DNA of 64,000 nt from the NCBI RefSeq assembly GCF_014650875.1, contig NZ_BMVU01000009.1:114830-178829 (forward strand). Direction: 5' to 3'. The stretch's first letter is position 1, and every line of letters starts with the position of its first letter. The stretch is from Streptomyces minutiscleroticus. GTDB taxonomy: Bacteria; Actinomycetota; Actinomycetes; Streptomycetales; Streptomycetaceae. The notes below the pieces were generated by a model that worked only from the letters and a program-made list of their open reading frames with translations, had not been told where the DNA came from and did no database searches. A program made the position numbers and the translations under genes. This document shows positions 53,365-63,145 of the stretch, piece by piece.

Positions 53365-53681
53365 GCCGCCGGACACCGAGTCCGGAACCGTGCCGGCGCC
53401 GGACCCGGGACCGTTCCGGCGTCGCAGCCGGAATCGCCCCGGCGCCTCGGCGTTGTGCCCGGAAGTCCCCCGGCGTCGCGGCCAGGACCACCCGGTGTCG
53501 CGGCCTGGACCGCGTCCCCGGCCGCACGGCCGTTGCCGCGCCCCGTCGCACGCGGGCCGGCCGTGCGGCCCGCGGCCGGGGCGCGGTACCGGGCGGCCGT
53601 GTCGGACCGGGCCCGCGCCGCCGTTCCGTTGCCGGTAAAACCGCTGGTGGCGGGGTGGTGGACGCGGCCATACTCGGACGC
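53365..53681. other. 317-base spacer with degenerate repeats
   Basis: Repeated CCGGCGTCGCGGCC-like units at about 53415-53510. CATACT lies 7 bases before the hen1 GTG, suggesting a leaderless promoter. No gene. Confidence 0.4.
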
Positions 53682-55217
53682 GTGTTCCTGACGATCAGTA
53701 CCACCGGTACACCTGAGCGCCCCGCCACCGATCTCGGCTTCCTGCTGCACAAGCACCCCGATCGGGCGCAGGCGTTCTCCACGTCGCACGGCACGGCGCA
53801 CGTCTTCTACCCCGAGGCGGGCGCCGAGCGCTGCACGGCGGCGCTGCTGCTGGAGGTCGACACGGTGGCACTGGTCCGGCGCGGCAAGGGCAGGGGCCGC
53901 GGCGGCGCCCCCGACGCGGCGCTCGCGCAGTACGTCAACGACCGGCCGTACGCCGCCTCCTCGCTCCTCGCGGTCGCGCTGAGCAACGTCTTCTCCAGCG
54001 CGATGAAGGGGCAGTGCGCGGCCAGGCCGGAGCGTGCGGAGCAGCCGCTGCCGCTGCGGATCGAGGTGCCCGCGCTGCCCGCGCGCGGCGGCCCCGAGCT
54101 GGTCCGCCGGCTCTTCGAGCCGCTGGGCTGGACGGCGGACGTCCAGGAGGTCGCGCTGGACGCGGAGTTCCCCGAGTGGGGCGCGTCCCGGTACGTGGGC
54201 CTGGTGCTGGAGGGGGAGCGGCGGCTCGCCGAGGCGCTGCGCCACCTGTACGTGCTGCTGCCGGTGCTCGACGACGCCAAGCACTACTGGGTCTCCTCCG
54301 ACGAGGTCGACAAGCTGCTGCGGGCCGGTGACGGCTGGCTGCCCGGGCACCCCGAGCAGAAGCTGATCACCAGCCGCTATCTGTCCCGCCGCTGGTCGCT
54401 GACCCGGCGGGCCATGGAGCGCCTGGAGCTCGTACGGCTCGCCGAGGCCGACGACAGCACGGTCGAGGAGATCGACAACGCCGTGGACGAGCGGACGGAC
54501 ACCGAGGAGAGCCCGGTGCCGCTCGCGGTGCGGCGGCGGGAGGCGATCGTCGCGGCGCTGCGCGAGGCGGGCGCGGGCCGGGTGCTCGACCTCGGCTGCG
54601 GTCAGGGCCAGTTGGTGCAGGAGCTGCTGAAGGACCGGCGGTTCACCGAGGTCGTCGGTGTCGACGTGTCGATGCGCGCGCTCACCGTCGCCGCGCGCCG
54701 GCTGCGCCTGGAGCGCATGGGCGAGCGGCAGTCGAGCCGTGTCCGGCTGTTCCAGGGGTCGCTCGCCTACACCGACAGCCGGCTCAAGGGGTACGACGCC
54801 GCCGTGCTCAGCGAGGTCGTGGAGCACCTCGACCCGCCGCGGCTGCCCGCGCTCGAGTACGCGGTCTTCGGCTCGGCGCGTCCCCGCACCGTGCTCGTGA
54901 CCACGCCGAACGTCGAGTACAACGTCCGCTGGGAGTCGCTGCCCGCCGGGCACGTCCGGCACGGCGACCACCGCTTCGAGTGGACGCGGGAGGAGTTCCG
55001 CGCCTGGGCGGCGGCGGTGGCCGGACGGCACGGGTACGGCGTGCGGTTCGTCCCCGTCGGTCCCGACGACCCCGAGGTCGGCCCGCCGACCCAGATGGCC
55101 GTCTTCACCCTGGACGCCGCCCCCGGCCCCACCGCCCCGGGCCCGGACACCCCCGACCCGGACCCGAACACCCCGCACCCGGACGCCCCGGCCGCGAAGG
55201 AGGAGAAGGCCGCATGA
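53682..55217 (+). CDS. hen1: 3'-terminal RNA ribose 2'-O-methyltransferase Hen1
   Basis: A 511-residue bacterial Hen1. The N-terminal domain (residues 1-245) activates Pnkp ligase. The methyltransferase domain (about 285-470) has SAM motif VLDLGCGQGQ (301-310) and the Mn2+ ligands Glu378, Glu381, His382 and His430. It 2'-O-methylates the broken RNA end before sealing so that repaired tRNA resists re-cleavage. GTG 53682; the tail is Pro/Asp-rich (PGPDTPDPDPNTP). Overlaps pnkp by four bases. Confidence 0.94.
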   Translation: MFLTISTTGTPERPATDLGFLLHKHPDRAQAFSTSHGTAHVFYPEAGAERCTAALLLEVDTVALVRRGKGRGRGGAPDAALAQYVNDRPYAASSLLAVALSNVFSSAMKGQCAARPERAEQPLPLRIEVPALPARGGPELVRRLFEPLGWTADVQEVALDAEFPEWGASRYVGLVLEGERRLAEALRHLYVLLPVLDDAKHYWVSSDEVDKLLRAGDGWLPGHPEQKLITSRYLSRRWSLTRRAMERLELVRLAEADDSTVEEIDNAVDERTDTEESPVPLAVRRREAIVAALREAGAGRVLDLGCGQGQLVQELLKDRRFTEVVGVDVSMRALTVAARRLRLERMGERQSSRVRLFQGSLAYTDSRLKGYDAAVLSEVVEHLDPPRLPALEYAVFGSARPRTVLVTTPNVEYNVRWESLPAGHVRHGDHRFEWTREEFRAWAAAVAGRHGYGVRFVPVGPDDPEVGPPTQMAVFTLDAAPGPTAPGPDTPDPDPNTPHPDAPAAKEEKAA

Positions 55218-57922
55218 CCGACGAGACCGGTACCGCCGCGCGTGACGGCGCCGCGCATGACGTCCCCGCCGAGAATGCGGCCACGCATGACGTCCCCGCC
55301 GAGGACGCGGCCGCGCACGATACCTCCGCCGAGGACGCGCACGTCACCCCCGCCGAGGGCGCGGCCGCGAACGGGACGGCAGCGCAGGACGCGGCCGCCG
55401 GGCGCGTCCTGCCCGTCACCGACCTGTCCCTCGTGGTGCTGATCGGGGCGTCCGGTTCGGGCAAGTCCACCTTCGCGCGCCGTCACTTCAAGCCCACCGA
55501 GGTGATCTCCAGCGACTTCTGCCGCGGGCTCGTCGCCGACGACGAGAACGACCAGAGCGCCAGCGGGGACGCCTTCGACGTCCTGCACTACATCGCGGGC
55601 AAGCGGCTCGCGGCCGGCCGGCGCACCGTCGTCGACGCCACGAGCGTGCAGCAGGACAGCCGCCGGCAGCTGATCGAACTGGCGAGGAAGCACGACGTGC
55701 TGCCCATCGCCATCGTGCTGGACGTGCCCGAGGAGGTGTGCGCGCGGCGCAACGCGGCCCGCGCCGACCGGGCCGGCATGCCGCGCCGCGTCATCCAGCG
55801 CCACACCCGCGAACTGCGCCGCTCCCTGCGTCACCTGGAGCGCGAGGGCTTCCGCAAGGTGCACGTCCTCAGGGGCGTGGCGGAGGTGGAGAACGCGCGG
55901 ACCAGCACCGAGAAGCGGTTCAACGACCTCAGGCACCTCACCGGCCCGTTCGACATCGTCGGCGACGTCCACGGCTGCTCCGCCGAGCTGGAGGCGCTGC
56001 TCGGCAGGCTCGGCTACGTCGACGGCGTGCACCCCGAGGGGCGTACGGCCGTGTTCGTCGGCGACCTTGTCGACCGCGGCCCGGACTCGCCGGGCGTGCT
56101 GCGCCGGGTGATGTCGATGGTGGAGGCGGGCACCGCGCTGTGCGTGCCGGGCAACCACGAGAACAAGTACGGCCGCCACCTCAAGGGCCGCAGGGTCCAG
56201 CTCACGCACGGCCTCGCCGAGACGGTCGCGCAGATGGAGGGGGAGAGCGAGGAGTTCCGGCAGCGGGTGCGGACGTTCATCGACGGGCTCGTCAGCCACT
56301 ACGTGCTGGACGGCGGGCGGCTCGTCGTCTGCCACGCCGGACTGCCCGAGAAGTACCACGGCCGCACGTCGGGTCGGGTGCGCTCGCACGCGCTGTACGG
56401 CGAGACCACCGGGGAGACGGACGAGTTCGGGCTGCCGGTGCGCTACCCGTGGGCGGAGGACTACCGGGGCCGGGCCGCGGTCGTCTACGGCCACACGCCG
56501 GTCTTGCAGGCCACCTGGCTGAACAACACCATCTGCCTGGACACCGGCGCCGTCTTCGGCGGGAAGCTCACCGCGCTGCGCTGGCCGGAGCGCGAGCTGG
56601 TCGACGTACCGGCCGAGCGGGTCTGGTACGAGCCGGTCAGGCCGCTGCGCACCGAGGCGCCCGGCGGGCACGACGGCCGGCCGCTGGATCTGGCGGACGT
56701 GCACGGCCGCCGGACCGTGGAGACCCGCCACGCGGGCCGGGTGGCGGTCCGCGAGGAGAACGCGGCCGCGGCCCTGGAGGTGATGAGCCGCTTCGCCGTC
56801 GACCCGCGGCTGATGCCGTACCTGCCGCCGACGATGGCGCCGACGCCGACCTCGCGCGTCGAGGGGTACCTGGAGCACCCGGCCGAGGCGTTCGCCCAGT
56901 ACGCCGAGGACGGGGTCGAACGGGTCGTGTGCGAGGAGAAGCACATGGGCTCGCGGGCCGTGGCGCTGGTGTGCCGGGACGCGGCGGCGGCACGGGACAG
57001 GTTCGGCGTGGACGGCCCGACCGGCTCGCTCTACACCCGCACCGGCCGGCCCTTCTTCGACGACGCGGCCGTCACCGAGGAGGTCCTCGGGCGGGTGCGG
57101 GACGCCGCCGGCGCGGCCGGGCTCTGGGAGGAGCTGGCCACGGACTGGCTGCTGCTCGACGCCGAGCTGATGCCGTGGTCGCTGAAGGCGTCCGGACTGC
57201 TGCGCACGCAGTACGCGGCGGTGGGCGCCGCGGCCGGGGCGGTCCTCCCGGGCGCGCTGGCCGCGCTCGACGCCGCGGCGGCCCGGGGCGTCGACGTGGA
57301 CGGCCTGCTGTCCCGGCAGCGGGGGCGGGCCGCCGACGCGGCGGCGTTCACGGACGCCTACCGGCGCTACTGCTGGCCGACGGACGGGCTGGAGGGCGTG
57401 CGCCTCGCGCCCTTCCAGATCCTCGCCGCCCAGGGCCGCAGCCTCGCCGCGCTGCCGCACGACGAGCAGCTCGCGCTGATCGACCGCATGGTCGAGCACG
57501 ACGGCTCGGGACTGCTGCAGACCACGCGGCGGCTGTTCGTGGAGACGGGCGATCCCGAGTCCGTACGGGCCGGGACCGACTGGTGGCTGGAGATGACCGG
57601 GCGCGGCGGCGAGGGCATGGTCGTCAAGCCGGCCGGGGCCGTGGTGCGCGGGCCGCAGGGACGGCTCGTGCAGCCGGGCGTCAAGTGCCGCGGACGCGAG
57701 TACCTGCGGATCGTCTACGGCCCGGAGTACACCCGCCCGGAGAACCTGGAGCGGCTGCGCCACCGCTTCCTGAACCACAAGCGGTCGCTCGCGGTCCGGG
57801 AGTACGCGCTGGGCCTGGAGGCCCTGGACCGCCTGGCGGACGGCGAGCCGCTGTGGCGGGTGCACGAGGCGGTGTTCGGGGTCCTGGCACTGGAGTCGGA
57901 GCCGGTGGACCCGCGCCTGTGA
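55214..57922 (+). CDS. pnkp: polynucleotide kinase-phosphatase/adenylyltransferase Pnkp
   Basis: A 902-residue three-domain RNA-repair enzyme. 5' kinase: P-loop GASGSGKST (78-86). Metallophosphatase: GDVHGC near 250, GDLVDRGPDS and GNHEN. Ligase-type adenylyltransferase: nucleophile Lys576 in EEKHMGSRAV, later GEGMVVKPAG. With Hen1 it heals and seals RNA cut by ribotoxins. The first 65 residues are repeats (HDVPAEDAA) encoded by imperfect tandem DNA repeats; relatives I recall begin near residue 65. ATG overlaps the hen1 stop. Confidence 0.95.
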   Translation: MTDETGTAARDGAAHDVPAENAATHDVPAEDAAAHDTSAEDAHVTPAEGAAANGTAAQDAAAGRVLPVTDLSLVVLIGASGSGKSTFARRHFKPTEVISSDFCRGLVADDENDQSASGDAFDVLHYIAGKRLAAGRRTVVDATSVQQDSRRQLIELARKHDVLPIAIVLDVPEEVCARRNAARADRAGMPRRVIQRHTRELRRSLRHLEREGFRKVHVLRGVAEVENARTSTEKRFNDLRHLTGPFDIVGDVHGCSAELEALLGRLGYVDGVHPEGRTAVFVGDLVDRGPDSPGVLRRVMSMVEAGTALCVPGNHENKYGRHLKGRRVQLTHGLAETVAQMEGESEEFRQRVRTFIDGLVSHYVLDGGRLVVCHAGLPEKYHGRTSGRVRSHALYGETTGETDEFGLPVRYPWAEDYRGRAAVVYGHTPVLQATWLNNTICLDTGAVFGGKLTALRWPERELVDVPAERVWYEPVRPLRTEAPGGHDGRPLDLADVHGRRTVETRHAGRVAVREENAAAALEVMSRFAVDPRLMPYLPPTMAPTPTSRVEGYLEHPAEAFAQYAEDGVERVVCEEKHMGSRAVALVCRDAAAARDRFGVDGPTGSLYTRTGRPFFDDAAVTEEVLGRVRDAAGAAGLWEELATDWLLLDAELMPWSLKASGLLRTQYAAVGAAAGAVLPGALAALDAAAARGVDVDGLLSRQRGRAADAAAFTDAYRRYCWPTDGLEGVRLAPFQILAAQGRSLAALPHDEQLALIDRMVEHDGSGLLQTTRRLFVETGDPESVRAGTDWWLEMTGRGGEGMVVKPAGAVVRGPQGRLVQPGVKCRGREYLRIVYGPEYTRPENLERLRHRFLNHKRSLAVREYALGLEALDRLADGEPLWRVHEAVFGVLALESEPVDPRL

Positions 57923-57937
57923 GAGCGGGTCCGCGAC

Positions 57938-57969
57938 GCGGAGTCCCGGGGAAGACCCCGGGACTCCGC
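57938..57969 (+). terminator. terminator of the hen1-pnkp operon
   Basis: Perfect 14-bp stem (57938-57951 with 57956-57969) closing an AAGA tetraloop, 16 bases after the pnkp stop. Confidence 0.85.
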
Positions 57970-58309
57970 CCCTGCTCCGCCCCCGTTCCGTCCCTGCTCC
58001 GCCCCTCGGCCGCTCCTGCCGCCCTCTCCTGCGGGTCCCGTCTCCCCCGCGGTGGACGGGTCCCCCCCGGCGCGGCGGACGGAACCGCGCCGACCCACCG
58101 CCGTGCCTCGGCTCCGCCCTTCGCGGTGGACGGGTCCCGCCCCGGCGTGGCGGACGCAGCCGCCCCGGCTCTCCGCCGGCCCTCGGGTCCACCCCTCGTG
58201 GCGCGGCGGTCTCGTCCCTGCACCACGGCTGACCGGCCCCTTCCGCTGTGACGGACCCCTCCCGTCCCGCCCGGCGATCGGTGGGTGAACCACCGTTCCT
58301 GCGGTCAGG
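57970..58309. repeat. gene-free spacer with degenerate repeats
   Basis: CGCGGTGGACGGGTCCC followed by CCCCGGCG.GGCGGACG occurs at 58048-58080 and 58122-58155, with further decayed copies. No gene supported. Confidence 0.55.
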
Positions 58310-59542
58310 ATGAAAGGCATGGGATTCCACGTCGACTCCGAGACCGGGCGGCTGCGCCGCGTCATCCTGCACCGGCCGGACATCGAGCTCAAGAGGCTCA
58401 CCCCCAGCAACAAGGACGCCCTGCTCTTCGACGACGTGCTGTGGGTGCGCCGGGCACGCGCGGAGCACGACGGGTTCGCGGACGTGCTGCGCGACCGCGG
58501 CGTCGTCGTGCACCTCTTCGGCGACCTGCTCACCGAGACCCTGGAGATCCCCGAGGCCAGGACGCTGGTCCTGGACCGGGTCTTCGACGAGAAGGAGTAC
58601 GGCCCGCTCGCCACCGACCACCTCCGGGCGGCCTTCGAGCCGCTGCCGGCCGGGGAGCTGGCGGAGCTGCTGGTCGGGGGCATCACCAAGCGGGAGTTCC
58701 TGGACGCCCACCCGGAGCCGACGTCCGTGCGCTTCCACGTCATGGAACTGGACGACTTCCTGCTGGGCCCGCTGCCCAACCACCTCTTCACCCGGGACAC
58801 CTCCGCCTGGATCTACGACGGCGTCTCCATCAACGCCATGCGCTGGCCGGCGCGGCAGCGCGAGACCGTGCACTTCGAGGCGATCTACCGGCACCACCCG
58901 CTGTTCCGGGACGAGTCCTTCCGCCTGTGGTCGGAGGGGCTGGCCGACTACCCGTCCACCATCGAGGGCGGGGACGTGCTGGTCATCGGCAACGGCGCCG
59001 TGCTCATCGGGATGAGCGAGCGCACCACCCCGCAGGCCGTGGAGATGCTCGCCCACAAGCTCTTCGCGGCCGGCTCGGCGCGCACCATCGTGGCGCTCGA
59101 CATGCCGAAGCGGCGGGCGTTCATGCACCTGGACACCGTGATGACCATGGTCGACGGCGACACCTTCACGCAGTACGCGGGCCTCGGCATGCTCCGCTCG
59201 TACACCATCGAGCCGGGCGTCGGCGAGAAGGAGCTCAAGGTCACCGACCACCCGCCGGAGCACATGCACCGCGCGATCGCCGCGGCCCTCGGCCTCAACG
59301 AGATCCGCGTGCTGACCGCCACCCAGGACGTGCACGCCGCCGAGCGCGAGCAGTGGGACGACGGCTGCAACGTGCTCGCCGTCGAGCCGGGCGTCGTCAT
59401 CGCCTACGAGCGCAACGCCACGACCAACACCCATCTGCGCAAGCGCGGCATCGAGGTGATCGAGATCCCGGGCAGCGAGCTCGGCCGGGGCCGGGGCGGC
59501 CCGCGCTGCATGAGCTGCCCGGTCGAGCGGGGCCCCGCGTGA
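58310..59542 (+). CDS. arcA: arginine deiminase
   Basis: A 410-residue guanidine-modifying enzyme turning arginine into citrulline and ammonia. Motifs: [29 protein letters not shown], and the nucleophile Cys400 in [10 protein letters not shown]. Start ATG 58310 or ATG 58319; the second has AAAGG immediately before. First gene of an arcA-arcB-permease cluster. Confidence 0.93.
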   Translation: MKGMGFHVDSETGRLRRVILHRPDIELKRLTPSNKDALLFDDVLWVRRARAEHDGFADVLRDRGVVVHLFGDLLTETLEIPEARTLVLDRVFDEKEYGPLATDHLRAAFEPLPAGELAELLVGGITKREFLDAHPEPTSVRFHVMELDDFLLGPLPNHLFTRDTSAWIYDGVSINAMRWPARQRETVHFEAIYRHHPLFRDESFRLWSEGLADYPSTIEGGDVLVIGNGAVLIGMSERTTPQAVEMLAHKLFAAGSARTIVALDMPKRRAFMHLDTVMTMVDGDTFTQYAGLGMLRSYTIEPGVGEKELKVTDHPPEHMHRAIAAALGLNEIRVLTATQDVHAAEREQWDDGCNVLAVEPGVVIAYERNATTNTHLRKRGIEVIEIPGSELGRGRGGPRCMSCPVERGPA

Positions 59543-59548
59543 CGGCCT

Positions 59549-59582
59549 CCGTATAAAAATGTTTACCGTCGTATAGAATTTC
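59549..59582 (+). promoter_or_regulatory. A/T-rich promoter/operator candidate before the carbamoyltransferase gene
   Basis: The block around GTATAAAAATGTTTACC and CGTATAGAATTTC (59551-59583) is strikingly A/T-rich. It contains two CGTATA/GTATA copies 20 bases apart. It could be a promoter with an arginine-repressor box, but does not match the ARG-box consensus well. Confidence 0.4.
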
Positions 59583-59618
59583 AGAGTCCTGTCCGCCGCA
59601 TCAGCTGGAGCGCCCCTC

Positions 59619-60626
59619 ATGGCGACTGTCCCCCACGCCCTCGCCGGGCGCCACTTCCTCAAGGAGCTGGACTTCACCGAGGACGAGTTCCGCGGTCTGG
59701 TCGAGCTGGCCGCCGAGCTCAAGGCGGCCAAGAAGGGCGGGACGGAAGAGCAGTACCTGCGCGGCCGCAACATCGCGCTGATCTTCGAGAAGACCTCGAC
59801 GCGCACGCGCTGCGCGTTCGAGGTGGCGGCGGCCGACCAGGGCGCCTCGACGACCTACCTCGACCCGTCCGGCTCGCAGATCGGTCACAAGGAGTCCGTG
59901 AAGGACACCGCCCGCGTGCTCGGCCGGATGTTCGACGCGATCGAGTACCGCGGGGACAGCCAGGCGGGCGTGGAGGAGCTGGCCGCGTACGCGGGCGTGC
60001 CCGTCTACAACGGCCTCACCGACGACTGGCACCCCACCCAGATGCTCGCCGACGTGCTCACCATGACCGAGCACAGCGACAAGCCGCTCGGCGGGATCTC
60101 CTTCGCCTACCTCGGCGACGCCCGCTTCAACATGGGCAACTCCTACCTGGTCACCGGCGCGCTGCTGGGCATGGACGTGCGCATCGTGGCGCCGAGGGCG
60201 TACTGGCCGGCCGAGGCGGTCGTCGAGCGGGCCCGCGCGCTGGCCGAGAGGAGCGGGGCCCGCGTCACGCTGACGGAGGACGTCGCCGAGGGCGTCGCGG
60301 GCGCCGACTTCGTCGCCACCGACGTCTGGGTCTCCATGGGCGAGCCCAAGGAGGTCTGGGACGAGCGCATCGCCGCGCTGGGCCCGTACGCCGTCACGAT
60401 GGACGTGCTGCGCGCCACCGGCAACCCGGACGTGAAGTTCCTGCACTGCCTGCCCGCCTTCCACGACCTGGGCACCGAGGTCGGCCGCGAGATCCACGAG
60501 CGGCACGGCCTGGAGTCCCTGGAGGTCACCGACGAGGTCTTCGAGTCGGCGCACTCGGTGGTCTTCGACGAGGCCGAGAACCGTCTGCACACGATCAAGG
60601 CGGTCCTGGTCGCGACCCTGGCCTGA
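59619..60626 (+). CDS. arcB/argF: ornithine carbamoyltransferase (catabolic position)
   Basis: A 335-residue carbamoyltransferase. Carbamoyl-phosphate loop STRTR at 60-64, [15 protein letters not shown], and HCLPAFHD near 272, the ornithine signature. Directly after arcA and before a permease, so it probably forms ornithine and carbamoyl phosphate from citrulline, though the fold is the same as the anabolic enzyme. Confidence 0.93.
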   Translation: MATVPHALAGRHFLKELDFTEDEFRGLVELAAELKAAKKGGTEEQYLRGRNIALIFEKTSTRTRCAFEVAAADQGASTTYLDPSGSQIGHKESVKDTARVLGRMFDAIEYRGDSQAGVEELAAYAGVPVYNGLTDDWHPTQMLADVLTMTEHSDKPLGGISFAYLGDARFNMGNSYLVTGALLGMDVRIVAPRAYWPAEAVVERARALAERSGARVTLTEDVAEGVAGADFVATDVWVSMGEPKEVWDERIAALGPYAVTMDVLRATGNPDVKFLHCLPAFHDLGTEVGREIHERHGLESLEVTDEVFESAHSVVFDEAENRLHTIKAVLVATLA

Positions 60627-60814
60627 CCGGCCCCGGGCCCCGGCCCGTCCCGGTGCGCGGCGATCTGCCGCACACTGGGGACCGGGCCCCCCGTACGCGA
60701 CCCGCACGCGCACAGGACCACCCCGTACGACCGCCCGGTCCGGAACCACCCCTCTCCGGACCCGGCCCGCGGCCCACCCGGCCGCGACCGCACCACCAGA
60801 AACGAGAACCCCCC

Positions 60815-62335
60815 ATGTCCGGCCTCCGGATCAAGTCCCCCCGCCTGCTCGTCGCCGAATCCGGCGCGGATCTCGAAGGCCACGGGCTCAGGCGCACCCT
60901 GGGCCTGTTCCAGCTCGTCTGCTTCGGCGTCGGCGCGATCGTCGGCACCGGCATCTTCGTCGGCCTGTCCGACTCCGTCGGCCACGCGGGACCGGCCGTC
61001 GTCGTCTCCTTCGTGCTCGCCGCGATCACCTGCGTGCTGACCGCCTTCGCCTTCGCGGAGCTGGGCGGCGCCATCCCCGTCTCCGGCTCCTCGTACTCCT
61101 TCGCCTACGCGAGCCTCGGCGAGCGCGCGGCCTTCCTCGTCGGCTGGTGCCTGCTCCTGGAGTACGGCGTGTCGATGTCGGCCGTCGCGGTCGGCTGGAG
61201 CCAGTACCTCAACGAGCTGCTCGGCAGCGTCCTCGGGCACGAGCTGCCCGCCGCGCTCAGCGCCGCGCCCGGCGAGGGCGGCGTGATCAACCTGCCCGCC
61301 GTCGTCGTCATCCTGCTCGCCGCGCTGCTGCTGGTGCGCGGCGTGCGGGAGAGCGCGCGGGCGACCGCGGCCATGGCCGTCCTCAAGATCGCGATCCTGC
61401 TGCTGTTCTGCGCCATCGGCTTCAGCGCCTTCGAGGACGGCAACCTCACCCCCTTCTCGCCCGCCGGCCTCGGCGGCATCGGCGCGGGCACCACCGCCGC
61501 CTTCTTCTCGTACATCGGCTTCGACGCGATCACCACCGCGGGCGAGGAGGCCAGGAACCCGCGCCGGGACATCCCCGTCGCCATCCTCATCTGCATCGGC
61601 CTGGTCACCCTGCTGTACTGCGCCGTGGCCCTCGCCGCGATCGGCGCCATCGGCGGCGACGAGGTCGGCGGCCGCCCCGCCGCGCTGTCCTACGTGGTGA
61701 ACCAGGTCACCGGCTCCTCCGCCGGCGGCGCGGTCATCGCCTTCGGCGCGGTCGTCGCCATCGTCTCGGTGGTCGTCGCGGTGATGTACGGCCAGACCCG
61801 CATCCTGATGTCGATGTCGCGCGACGGCCTCGTCCCGCGGGTCTTCGAGCGGGTCTCCCCGAAGACGGCGACCCCGGTCTCGAACACCCTGATCGTCGCG
61901 GCCGTCTTCGCCGTCCCCGCGGCCTTCTCCTCGCTGGACGCCGTGGTCGACCTGACCACCATCGGCACGCTGGCCACCATGGCCGTCGTCAACGTCGCGG
62001 TGATCGCCCTGCGCCGCCGCGACCCCGGCCTGCCCCGCACCTTCCGCGTCCCGCTCTACCCGGCCGTCCCGCTGCTCGGCATCGCCTTCTGCCTCTACCT
62101 GATGTACGAGACGGGTCCGGCGGCCTGGCTCCAGTTCGGGGTGTTCCTGCTGGTGGGCTGGCTGGTCTACGAGGTCTACGGACGCCGGAACTCGCGGTTC
62201 GCGGCGACGGCGGACACGCGCGGCCCGAAGGGCGGTCCCGCCGGGGGCGACGCCGGTCCGGACGCCGGGGCCGTTCCGGACGCCGGGGCCGGGGAGGCGG
62301 CTACGCGTACCGCGGAGGCAGAGCGGCGAGCCTGA
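60815..62335 (+). CDS. APC family cationic amino acid permease
   Basis: A 506-residue transporter with about 12-14 TMs. Typical of the CAT subgroup: GVGAIVGTGIFVGLSDSVGH (substrate helix 1), FAELGGAIPVSGSSYSFAY, and FFSYIGFDAITTAGEEARNP. Its place after arcA-arcB makes arginine or an arginine/ornithine exchange the likely cargo (inference). The Ala/Gly-rich C-terminal tail overlaps the convergent ATPase gene by 35 bases. Confidence 0.88.
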   Translation: MSGLRIKSPRLLVAESGADLEGHGLRRTLGLFQLVCFGVGAIVGTGIFVGLSDSVGHAGPAVVVSFVLAAITCVLTAFAFAELGGAIPVSGSSYSFAYASLGERAAFLVGWCLLLEYGVSMSAVAVGWSQYLNELLGSVLGHELPAALSAAPGEGGVINLPAVVVILLAALLLVRGVRESARATAAMAVLKIAILLLFCAIGFSAFEDGNLTPFSPAGLGGIGAGTTAAFFSYIGFDAITTAGEEARNPRRDIPVAILICIGLVTLLYCAVALAAIGAIGGDEVGGRPAALSYVVNQVTGSSAGGAVIAFGAVVAIVSVVVAVMYGQTRILMSMSRDGLVPRVFERVSPKTATPVSNTLIVAAVFAVPAAFSSLDAVVDLTTIGTLATMAVVNVAVIALRRRDPGLPRTFRVPLYPAVPLLGIAFCLYLMYETGPAAWLQFGVFLLVGWLVYEVYGRRNSRFAATADTRGPKGGPAGGDAGPDAGAVPDAGAGEAATRTAEAERRA

Positions 62336-62750
62336 ACCAGACCGCCTTGCCGGACGCGGTGGGGCGGTGGCCGCAGGAGGAGCTGAGGGCGCGGATCAGC
62401 AGCAGGCCGCGTCCGTGCTCCTGCCAGGGGTCGACCGGCTCCGGGGACTCGGGGACCGTGAGGTCGGCGGGCGGCTCGGGGTCCGGGTCGTGCACCTCGA
62501 CCCGGCAGCCGGTCGGCAGCAGCTCCACGACCAGTTCTATCGGACCGTCGGCCGCGGTGTGCTCCACCGCGTTGGCGACCAGCTCCGCCGTGAGCAGCTC
62601 CGCGGTGTCGCAGTCGGCCGAGTGCTCCAGCTCCGCCAGGGCCGAACGCACCAGGGCGCGGGCGACCGGCACGGCCGCGGAGGTGTGCGGCAGCGCGACG
62701 CGCCAGGAGGCGGGGGCGGAGGGAGGCTCGTGCAAGGTCGGTCCGTTCAT
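62301..62750 (-). CDS. ATP-binding protein, anti-sigma-factor kinase type (HATPase_c)
   Basis: A 149-residue GHKL ATPase like SpoIIAB/RsbW. N box LTAELVANAVEHT, G1 box VEVHDPDPEPP (Asp), G2 box EHGRGLLLIRALSSSCGHRP. Streptomyces carry dozens of these; many bind sigma factors or anti-anti-sigma factors. Partner not in the window. Its 3' end overlaps the permease gene on the other strand. Confidence 0.87.
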   Translation of the reverse strand: MNGPTLHEPPSAPASWRVALPHTSAAVPVARALVRSALAELEHSADCDTAELLTAELVANAVEHTAADGPIELVVELLPTGCRVEVHDPDPEPPADLTVPESPEPVDPWQEHGRGLLLIRALSSSCGHRPTASGKAVWFRLAALPPRYA

Positions 62751-63145
62751 CAGCAGGTGATCCTGCTTTCAATTAAGAAATGGTACGGCGTCGTCCGGTA
62801 GAGGCGTTCGGCGGGCGCCGCCCGGGACGTCGGTCCTGGTGGGAGGCGGCTTACCCGGGGAACGGCGCGACTCGCCCGGAGTGTGCCCGTCGTTACGGTC
62901 CCGTCGGGAACCGGTGACTCCGTCACGGCGCGGCCCCCGCTCCATGACACGTCCGTGACGGTGGCCACAGGTGGCTGATGGGTTCGTCTGCCGGTGCCGG
63001 TGCCGGTGCCGGTGCCGGTGTCGGCGTCGTCGCCTCCGCCGCGCACGACGACGGCCTGCTCTGTCGGCATATCGACAGAGCAGGCCGTCGCGGAGGCGCA
63101 TCCGAGGCAGGGGGCGCCGGAAGGGCGGGCGGTCGCCGCCGGTTC
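62751..63145. other. 395-base gene-free spacer
   Basis: A/T-richer near 62768-62782, probable promoter of the ATPase gene. Contains a GGTGCC hexamer microsatellite (about 5 copies, 62992-63022) and the terminator at 63051. No gene. Confidence 0.5.
63051..63088 (-). terminator. terminator hairpin for the cysDN-derived gene
   Basis: Perfect 16-bp stem (63051-63066 with 63073-63088) with loop GCATAT; an outer 8-bp stem at 63032-63039 and 63090-63097 adds stability. Confidence 0.85.

Noticed and set aside
54767..59806. A 1679-codon minus-strand open frame across hen1, pnkp and arcA
   Set aside because: It is a shadow of three well-defined plus-strand genes and has no domain similarity.
62992..63022. 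CRISPR-like direct repeats (GGTGCC)
   Set aside because: It is a simple hexamer microsatellite without spacers.
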